From: Eutreptiella sp. 'Long Island Sound 2002'
Lineage: Eukaryota; Euglenozoa; Euglenophyceae; Eutreptiales; Eutreptiaceae
Assembly (NCBI GenBank): GCA_964036045.1
Contig: OZ038384.1
Span: 36,334,238 to 36,398,237 of the forward strand
Direction of reading: 5' to 3'
DNA: 64,000 bases
Part shown: positions 57,710 to 64,000 of the stretch, piece by piece
How the letters are laid out: each line of letters begins with the position of its first letter
Position numbering within the stretch: the first letter of the stretch is position 1
The notes under the pieces: model-generated
What the model was told of the DNA's origin: nothing
Databases searched by the model: none
Seen by the model: only the letters and a program-made list of their open reading frames with translations
Program-made: the position numbers and the translations under genes

Positions 57710-59038
57710 ATGGCAGTACTTCAACTGAAGCAGAGGCCCACATACTGGGCAGGACATCCAGCCATTGAGGACCTGGCAGCACGGATAACGACAGTCGCAA
57801 GGGCTCTGCAACAGCGTGAACGAAGAATCCCCCAGACTTTGCGTGACATGGGGTATGCAGATGGCTGTGCACCAGACACCGGAAACGTGAGAGCACCGTT
57901 GGATGTGAGGAGGGATGCAAGGACTGTGCAGGCACCGGTGTGGGGCCCGTTTGCCCTGTCAAAAGAAAAGGTAACTGGTGGTGTTGCCCTGTTAAACTTG
58001 TTGCACTTTGCAAAGGACGTAGCACAACAGACAAACAGAGTTTTACCGCTGTTGGTGGATGAAAACATACACTACAGGATACTAAAGTTATTGTACGGTG
58101 CCAAGAACCAACGATGGAACATGCGTGCGTACCTGCGTTACGTGCCTGTAGTTTACGGTGTCTGGCATGCCTACAGGTTTTTTGTTACTCATACTTTTTG
58201 GGTGTTCTGGCCTAGTCTAACCTACCTACGGAAAGGTCTGCTACGACCTGGTTCCACCATACTATCATACCCCAAAGTGATAGTTATGGAAAAAACTATT
58301 GCTGCGCTGATGCTTGCCACACCCCGAATAGTACGCCCGTATCGGCGCAAGGCACAAGCTGCAACCGCGATCAGTGGTCGTGACACTGTGCATGCCAACA
58401 GGGCAGCAGTGGCAAACGCAGTTCTGCATTTGTTGTCGGAATGGTGCCCGTTGTTGTTGTACTTGGGCCACGTGGTACGGGAATGCAACTGGTCAGGGGA
58501 AAACAACTGTACAGGGTCACGAGCTCAGGAGGTGTTGCGGTTGACTTTGTGTCTGTGGAGGAGGCTGCGTCGAGCACTGTGTGCCACCGTACTGAAGTAC
58601 GAACGCACAATCATGTGCACATTGTTGTACAACAGCAAGTGGCACCAGGACCTGCCCTGTCAGGTACACTCAGAGGAGTTTGGAGAAGGGATGCTGAGCA
58701 AATTGGTGCGGGACAAGGCGAGAAACACGGGTTCTGTTACTGTTGAGGGGGTGGAAAACCATTACTTGTTACTAAAGGTTGGTCCTGGTGGCAAATGCGT
58801 GGTGGTGCAAAACGTTCCCAAGAACGTGGTACACAGGATGCGACAACGACTGACAACATGGCCTATGTGGAATGGGAGTCGGACAGGGTCAGCACCGTTG
58901 GTACTTCGTGGCCGCGGAGGTTACCGAGATTACCAACCTCACCTACACAACCCCTTGGTTACGACCACTACCGGCTACTTGTTCACAGCGTACTGGATGC
59001 CCTCATTGACCAGAAAGCAAATCCCTCCAACCAACTGA
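57710..59038 (+). CDS. Hypothetical 442-aa protein, 3' end uncertain
   Basis: It begins MAVLQLKQRPTYWAGHPAIED and contains a coherent alpha/beta-like segment VLPLLVDENIHYRILKLLYGAKNQRW, YLRYVPVVYGVWHAYRFFVTHTFW, and KVIVMEKTIAALMLATPRIV, then Cys/Trp/Arg-rich sequence. The last 60 residues lose quality. After the TGA at 59,036 the frame continues HGNWMLVWGGEQIWMPTD, and another frame is open to 59,133, so a frameshift or short intron near 58,830-59,036 is likely. No family is recognised. Its position between palindrome clusters suggests it belongs with the next gene, possibly to one unknown mobile element. Confidence 0.5.
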   Translation: MAVLQLKQRPTYWAGHPAIEDLAARITTVARALQQRERRIPQTLRDMGYADGCAPDTGNVRAPLDVRRDARTVQAPVWGPFALSKEKVTGGVALLNLLHFAKDVAQQTNRVLPLLVDENIHYRILKLLYGAKNQRWNMRAYLRYVPVVYGVWHAYRFFVTHTFWVFWPSLTYLRKGLLRPGSTILSYPKVIVMEKTIAALMLATPRIVRPYRRKAQAATAISGRDTVHANRAAVANAVLHLLSEWCPLLLYLGHVVRECNWSGENNCTGSRAQEVLRLTLCLWRRLRRALCATVLKYERTIMCTLLYNSKWHQDLPCQVHSEEFGEGMLSKLVRDKARNTGSVTVEGVENHYLLLKVGPGGKCVVVQNVPKNVVHRMRQRLTTWPMWNGSRTGSAPLVLRGRGGYRDYQPHLHNPLVTTTTGYLFTAYWMPSLTRKQIPPTN

Positions 59039-59145
59039 CACGGAAACTGGATGCTGGTGTGGGGCGGAGAACAGATATGGATGCCAACAGACAGGAAGCA
59101 GCAACACGCAACGTGCGGCAACGCTTGCGGTAACTGACGCCCGCA

Positions 59146-59165
59146 GTGCGCGAGGCCTCGCGCAC
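59146..59165. repeat. Palindrome copy 4 (perfect)
   Basis: Same 20-mer as copy 3, A/T flanked. Confidence 0.9.
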
Positions 59166-59202
59166 TAAACGTTACGAAAAACAGGTATGTAATGCGATGT
59201 GA

Positions 59203-59222
59203 GTGCGCGAGGCCTCGCGCAC
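59203..59222. repeat. Palindrome copy 5 (perfect)
   Basis: Same 20-mer, 57 bases after copy 4. Confidence 0.9.
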
Positions 59223-59382
59223 TGAGTAGTTCGCTAAGTGCCGTAGATTAAGTCAAAACAAAGACAGTTGTGGAACAGATTTGCGAAAACGACCTGCAAA
59301 ATACCGTTTCGACTGATTTCAGAGTTCAAATGACCGTGTTTCATGTCATGCAATTTGCCCTTTTTAGGTATTTTTTGGCATC

Positions 59383-62330
59383 ATGAGTGAACCAGGGTCG
59401 CCAGAACGTCCAGCACCAGACGCAGAGGCCATGGAGTTGTCACCAGGGACCGACCAAGGGGACACGCAGAAGAAAGGACGCAAGAAGAAGGGTGAGAAGA
59501 AGCCAATACCGAGGATGAAGCTCACAGTCGACGTGCAACAGTAGCTGCGGCAGGAGAATGGTAAAGCCGTGAAGGTAAAGATTGCTGATTTGAGAATTGA
59601 CAAGACCAAGGAGCGCGGACAGATCCGATCCATCAACTATGACGATGTTGCCAGGAAAGTGACGGGATACCAGGCACTGCCACCAGCTGGACCGTTGCTT
59701 GTAACGGCGTGGGAGGATAGTGGTATGACTCGCTTCGCGTCCAATCGAAGACGTTTCTTCTCTTTGCTTCGGTACATGCTTTGCTTTGCAGCTGGCTCAC
59801 TTTACGTTCTGAATGGTCAACATGGCACAGAAACATGCAGAAAGATTCAGGAACTGCGTCTCGCAGAAGGCAAAGAATTGGAGGACTGGCAGGAGTTTTG
59901 CTATGTTTACATTCTGAAGTACGAAACGCCTTGGAGGATCCGGGCCAAGGTTGCAGGATTGCAACAAGCTGGCAGTCAGTCTGTGACGTGCATTCCGCTG
60001 TCCCAGGCACTGGACAACATGTTGTTGTACATTGAGGACCAGAAGCGGGAAAAAGAGCCACAACACTTCGAGCGGTTCAAGATTGCTGTTGTCCAGGCTG
60101 CCGTCAACTCTACGTTTCTTGCACCCGAGGTTTTGGAGGAAGTAGGACACACAGTATGTATTCGTGTATCGCACGGTTACAGTGCGCGAGGCCTCGCGCA
60201 CTCCATGACACTGTTTTCCCTCGCAGGACTCGACATTCAAGAACTGGAGGGACTTTTCTCGCTGGCGTATTACTGCGGTCGTGAGGCGGTTACTGGAATG
60301 AAGAACCTCGAGAATAAGAGCAGGAAAGAGGAAGTTACAAGGAATGCCTTCAAGAAGCTGGAGGGGCTGCATCTACCGAGCTTATTGGGGAAAGTCTGTG
60401 CGCACATGAACCTGAAGGACTCGACCTTACGCACCACCCAGAACTACATTGACGCGCAGATTACGGATCAATGGGTTATTTTCCATCTTGACCATCCGGA
60501 CAATAAGCAGTATGTCAACCAGACCGCAGGTATGCGTCAGTGTCGCAGCTTCAGTGCGCGAGGGCTCGCGCACTCAACCACCGTTTTCACATCCGTACAG
60601 CTGCCGATGCGAAGATCCGAGCAGAAGTCGCAGCACTGAGCACGCCACAACTGAAAATTGGGCTGGGAAACTGGGGTTACTGGCCGGACGCAACAAGTAC
60701 GAAGTATCGTGCATATCGGTCGCCGTGGCCAAAATGGAAGACGTTGACCAATGCACCTCTGTAGCGGACTGGGGACAAGGGCGTACCTCCATTACCGCAG
60801 ACGCTGGCCGTGCGGAAACAACTGCAAAGAAAGACTGAGGCACCATCATTGGCACCGCCACAGACACAGCTGAGTACTGGCGATGTGATCAATGTCTCCA
60901 CGCAGGACGAGCAAGGGAGCAAATTCGCTTTAACAGCCTGCTGTATTGAGGATATTGAAGAGACACCGCCAGCCCGTTTCCGGGATCTGCAGTACCCGTT
61001 GTAGGTCATCAACGCTGACCTTTTCGTTGAATATGACACTGCAGTATTTGTTCAGAAGTGGCTGTTCGATGTGATGATGCTGGGGAAAGAGGTCATTTTC
61101 TATGGCGAGGCTGATGTTGTGCACCGTATTGGCCGCGACATACAGAGGCTCTGGCGTATGGAGAGGGACAAAGATCCAACCACAGTGCCATTCTACCATG
61201 TTCGGTTGCCGGTATACTCTTGGTTATCGGGTCCCGTGACCAGCAGTACGTATCAGTTCGACGAGCACTGTATGTGGATCGGAACAACGAGTCGCTGGGA
61301 TAGACAGGTATATCTGCTTCTTTCGCCTGTTACGATGCCGTTGTGTGTGCGAGGCCTCGCGCACTGCTGCCTTCGTTATTCGTCCTTGAACATCACATTT
61401 ACCATTGCCGAACTATGTGTCGTATTCCGCTGGACATTTCGAAGAGATGCGGAACAAGAACCTTGGTGGTTTCATGCCTCTGATTCACGTGCTGTGGTAC
61501 CTGGACAAATATCTTTTCGGCACCGGGTATGCTGATGCAGTGGTTGTTGTGGACGACACGCCTGCCATCACCGCAAAGATTGCGATGTCCGACGTCCGAA
61601 CTAACGTGGCGTTTCTGGCTTTGTCAGCGATCAAGCAAAAGGACCTTGGGAATGCCGTTGGAAGTGCTCTGCAGCATGCAATCATCATGCGGTACATGTT
61701 GGAGGCTGATCAGACGGAGCAGGGAGCAACAGCTGCAACTTGGGATACTCAAGAAGAGTGGCTTCAGCGTGGCATTCCACACCGGGTTTTGGACAGCAAC
61801 CGAGGGCATGAAGGGCACCAGCAGGTGCATGCTGCAGAGGCCGTCCAGGAGGATGTCGTGACTGAGGCCCCCGCTGACGACACTGAGCCTGTTGCGCCTG
61901 CATCTACCTTGCCAATGCAAGCCAAGGTGAAGAAGACTGCCAAAGTTATACCAACTCAGGGTACTGCAGCCGGAAAGGGGACCCCCTCGAGTAGCAAGAA
62001 GCAGGCAAAAGGAAAAGAGAAGGAATCGGACAAGCCCGCGGAATCAGACGACGACGATGCCGACGAGGAGAAGGAAGAAGACGATCCGGAGCAAGTACTG
62101 GAGACCCAGCAGAAGCGCAAGCGGGCACCCGCCGCTCACTTCGATACAAGCCCCGCATCTGGTAAGGAACAGCCGAAGAAGAAAGCGAAGACTGCTGCCA
62201 CCGCTAGTGCAGAGTTCAAGCCGCCCTCGCGTTCTGGTGCCCAGCCGTCTCGTGGTACCATTGCCTCTCCAAGTGGGACAAGTGCGGTGGCAAGAAGGCA
62301 TCCACCGGAAGTGGATTTGTTAGATGTTCT
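59383..62330 (+). CDS. Multi-exon gene of unknown function with three in-frame TAG codons
   Basis: Start MSEPGSPERPAPDAEAMEL with an acidic then Lys-rich N-terminus. Exon 1 to about 60,153 (VKIADLRIDKTKERGQI, SNRRRFFSLLRYMLCFAAG, EEVGHT); exon 2 60,227-60,529 (LDIQELEGLFSLAYYCGREAVTG); exon 3 60,601-61,307 (LGNWGYWPDATSTKYR, VEYDTAVFVQKWLFDVMMLGKEVIFYGEADVV); exon 4 from 61,447 (NLGGFMPLIHVLWYLDKY, DDTPAITAKIAMSDVRTNVAF) ending in a charged, Lys-rich tail. Introns 2 and 3 join in frame. In-frame stops at 59,542, 60,762 and 61,002 are all TAG. No family is recognised; it could be host or mobile. Confidence 0.5.
60154..60226 (+). other. Probable intron 1 with palindrome
   Basis: Donor-like GTATGT at 60,154 and acceptor TTTTCCCTCGCAG ending 60,226. 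The palindrome is at 60,182-60,201. Removing exactly this 73-nt stretch shifts the frame. The stretch is also open when read through, so the true donor (a weaker GTGTAT at 60,164 would keep frame) or retention is unresolved. Confidence 0.5.
60182..60201. repeat. Palindrome copy 6 (perfect, intronic)
   Basis: Same 20-mer, A/T flanked. Confidence 0.9.
60530..60600 (+). other. Intron 2 with palindrome
   Basis: GCAG|GTATGCG donor and ACATCCGTACAG acceptor, 71 nt. Splicing joins ACC GCA G to CT GCC GAT in phase 1 and keeps the frame open. Confidence 0.65.
60554..60573. repeat. Palindrome copy 7 (one central mismatch, intronic)
   Basis: GTGCGCGAGGGCTCGCGCAC; the central GGCC is GGGC. Confidence 0.88.
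61308..61446 (+). other. Intron 3 with palindrome
   Basis: CAG|GTATAT donor at 61,308. The acceptor is probably TTTCGAAGAG at 61,446, joining CAG to ATG CGG in phase 0. The acceptor lacks a strong pyrimidine tract, so the 3' border is tentative. Confidence 0.5.
61345..61364. repeat. Palindrome copy 8 (one mismatch, intronic)
   Basis: GTGTGCGAGGCCTCGCGCAC, the same variant as copy 1. Confidence 0.85.
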
Positions 62331-64000
62331 ACCTTATCCTCATTTCTTTAGATCCAAGGGTACCATGCCCAATGATAAAATCATAGAAGGATGTGGCTCG
62401 GAGGCATTTGTCGTTGAAAACATGATATCGGACTCAAAGAATCGTGTGTTCAATTCAATCCAACACCATTACTCGAGAGGTTTAGTTCATAGAGGTGTTT
62501 CATTGAAATATTATCAACTTGAAAGTTTCCTTAGGGAAAATGTGATTGTCAAGTCAGACAAGGATGGCTTGGCCGTCGTAATGCCGTTAAAGGTGTACAT
62601 TAAGGAAGCCGAAGCTCACATGAATTCCACAATTGGTGGACGGAACGTATACAAGTTTTTAAGGAAAGATGAAGCGACAAAGTCATATTGGAAGGTCCAA
62701 TCCAATTTATGGCAAGCACACCTGCATGCACTCATGTTATCTATGCTGTCAGGACGGTTGTTGGAGATTTTTTCATCGTTTTTGGCATGTCAAGCGAGTT
62801 CGGTCCTTGGTGTGTTCTATTTATTATGTAAGACGCATAAATCAACCACGATATGTCAAGGACGATGGAATGGAAGACCGGTAGTGGGCCTACACACATG
62901 GGCCACTACGACAGCTTCGGTTGTGTTAGGTGTGGCAGGGACAATTTTGTTGAAGCTTGATGGTACCTATGATGAGATGTCAACCCCATTACGTGATTCG
63001 TGTGACTTGGTGAGCCGAGTACATACACTTAGTCAAGTACACAATTGGAACGACTATGCGGTCATATCGTTTGATTTTCACTCAATGTACACTAGTGTGA
63101 CATGGACGAATGTTCATGATACCTTTGCATTCTACAAGGGGTGGTTCGAATCCACCCCTGAGGTGACTCGGGATTTGACCGATGGTGAGATCTCTCTTTT
63201 GAGATATCTTTTCAGTCCGTTGGGGAGCGAGAGATGGGAAACACATTGTGTCCATTTCCCATTTCTAAGTATTGAGTACACCGAGTCGTTGACCATTGGT
63301 GAACTATTGCTAAATGTGGTGTATACACACTGCATTTTCGAAAATCCGGGGGTGGGGATATTTCAACAATTGACGGGATGGGCGATGGGGACTAATGCTG
63401 CACCAACATGGAGTACGTTAGTACTTCGGTTTTATGAAAGTCTAAAGCTAGATCTACACCCATCAATCAAACTCATGAGATTCATCGACGATGGTCTTAT
63501 GTTCCATCCAAAAAATATGGAGCCCTCTTTGGACTCCCTTTTGAAGTCAATTTATCCCCCAAACCTGACTTTTGACATCCTACAAAGAAGGGTGGTGGCA
63601 CACGTTCCTTTTTTGGATGTATTGTTTATCACCTTACACCCACTTAGGCACAGTGTGTATTGGAAACCCACACATTCGGCCCTCTACATTCCTGGGCACT
63701 CAAACACCCCAAGGAGTGTCAAGGAAGGTTGGGTGGGGGGGGAGTGCATCCGTTTTTTGAGATTGTGCTCGCACAAGAGCTACTACAAGATTTCTTGGGA
63801 GCGACTGAGAGGTGCAGCCATTAGATGGGGCTACCCCCCCTCCCTCACCACAAAGCCACAGTTTTCTTGGAATGGCAAGCCTAAGTACATCAACCCGAAG
63901 TCACATGCAAAGAAAAGATCAAGGATACACGCCTTCCGTGCCCCACATCACAGCGCCATCCTGATTTCTTTTTCGAGGGTCGTGAGAGGGTTTGTGAATA
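62331..64000 (+). mobile_element. Penelope-like reverse transcriptase, 3' end outside window
   Basis: An open frame without a stop from 61,447 to the window edge. The RT part starts near 62,331 where base composition turns AT-richer. Motifs in order: FYLLCKTHK (62,814), GRPVVGL, VISFDFHSMYTSV (63,061, first catalytic Asp), FQQLTGWAMGTNAAPTW (63,361), RFIDDGLM (63,478, catalytic IDD), HVPFLDVLFIT, VYWKPTHSALYIPGHSN and GECIRFLRLCSHKSYY. This series is characteristic of Penelope-like elements rather than LINE or LTR RTs. Any GIY-YIG nuclease would lie beyond 64,000. TTATCCTCATTTCTTTAG at 62,336-62,353 resembles a 3' splice site, so the join to the upstream gene may be by splicing or by insertion. 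Confidence 0.78.

Larger units (their letters stand above)
59039..59382 (+). other. Spacer with two palindromes
   Basis: It contains palindromes at 59,146 and 59,203 and a donor-like AG|GTATGT at about 59,183. It could include a 5' untranslated intron of the next gene. Confidence 0.4.

Noticed and set aside
60226-60300. Reading exon 2 in the frame DSTFKNWRDF after a 73-nt intron 1
   Set aside because: That frame hits TGA within 25 codons and several stops later, and it is incompatible with the phase of intron 2. The LDIQELEG frame is kept.
1-64000. CRISPR arrays, bacterial operons, ribosome binding sites, rRNA
   Set aside because: No spaced direct-repeat arrays, no prokaryotic gene organisation and no rRNA-like sequence were seen. 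The content is eukaryotic.

Overview
This is a stretch of eukaryotic, transposable-element-dominated nuclear DNA. There are no bacterial-style operons. The window holds chromodomain LTR retrotransposons, a non-LTR retrotransposon, a Penelope-type reverse transcriptase and short GT-AG-like introns. The very GC-rich retroelement core, the self-priming LTR element and the short introns would fit an alga or another protist with a large genome, but the sequence does not fix the species.

The main result is a nest of four elements, all on the minus strand, that accounts for bases 1 to about 56,070. Level 0 is an old Ty3/gypsy-type element (family CV1, outer copy). Its primer site and leader are at 55,570-55,500, its gag starts at 55,495, and its remains run off the left edge at base 1. 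Level 1 is a second CV1 element (8,190-54,752; two 791-bp LTRs) inserted in the outer gag with a 6-bp target duplication. Level 2 is a non-LTR retrotransposon (LINE) at 11,594-46,663, inserted in the integrase/chromodomain region of the inner CV1 with a 16-bp target duplication. Level 3 is a different chromovirus, CV2 (19,651-36,503; two 2,845-bp LTRs), inserted in the LINE with a 4-bp GTCC duplication. The LINE coding frame continues exactly across the CV2 insertion. Without CV2 the LINE is about 18.2 kb, which is unusually large. A second, 5'-truncated LINE copy (3,161-7,560) sits separately in the outer gag.

The LINE has a CCCH finger, a C2H2 finger, an APE-type endonuclease, a reverse transcriptase, an RNase H and a CCHC finger. 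Downstream are a 410-codon frame and a 710-codon low-complexity frame joined by a TGATG stop/start overlap, then a roughly 4-kb GC-rich 3' region with a stem-loop and a short tandem tail. CV1 has an initiator-tRNA-like primer site. CV2 has an 11-nt primer site that matches its own LTR, as in Tf1-type self-priming. Both LTR families keep gag and pol in one frame separated by a single stop codon. Both also carry an extra adenine-methyltransferase-like region between protease and reverse transcriptase.

Right of about 56,070 the character changes. The sequence is less GC-rich, runs on the plus strand, and carries eight copies of a 20-bp perfect or near-perfect palindrome within 5.1 kb. Several copies lie in apparent introns of an unknown gene (59,383 to about 62,330) whose only in-frame stops are TAG. 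The frame then runs, still open, into a Penelope-like reverse transcriptase that leaves the window at 64,000.
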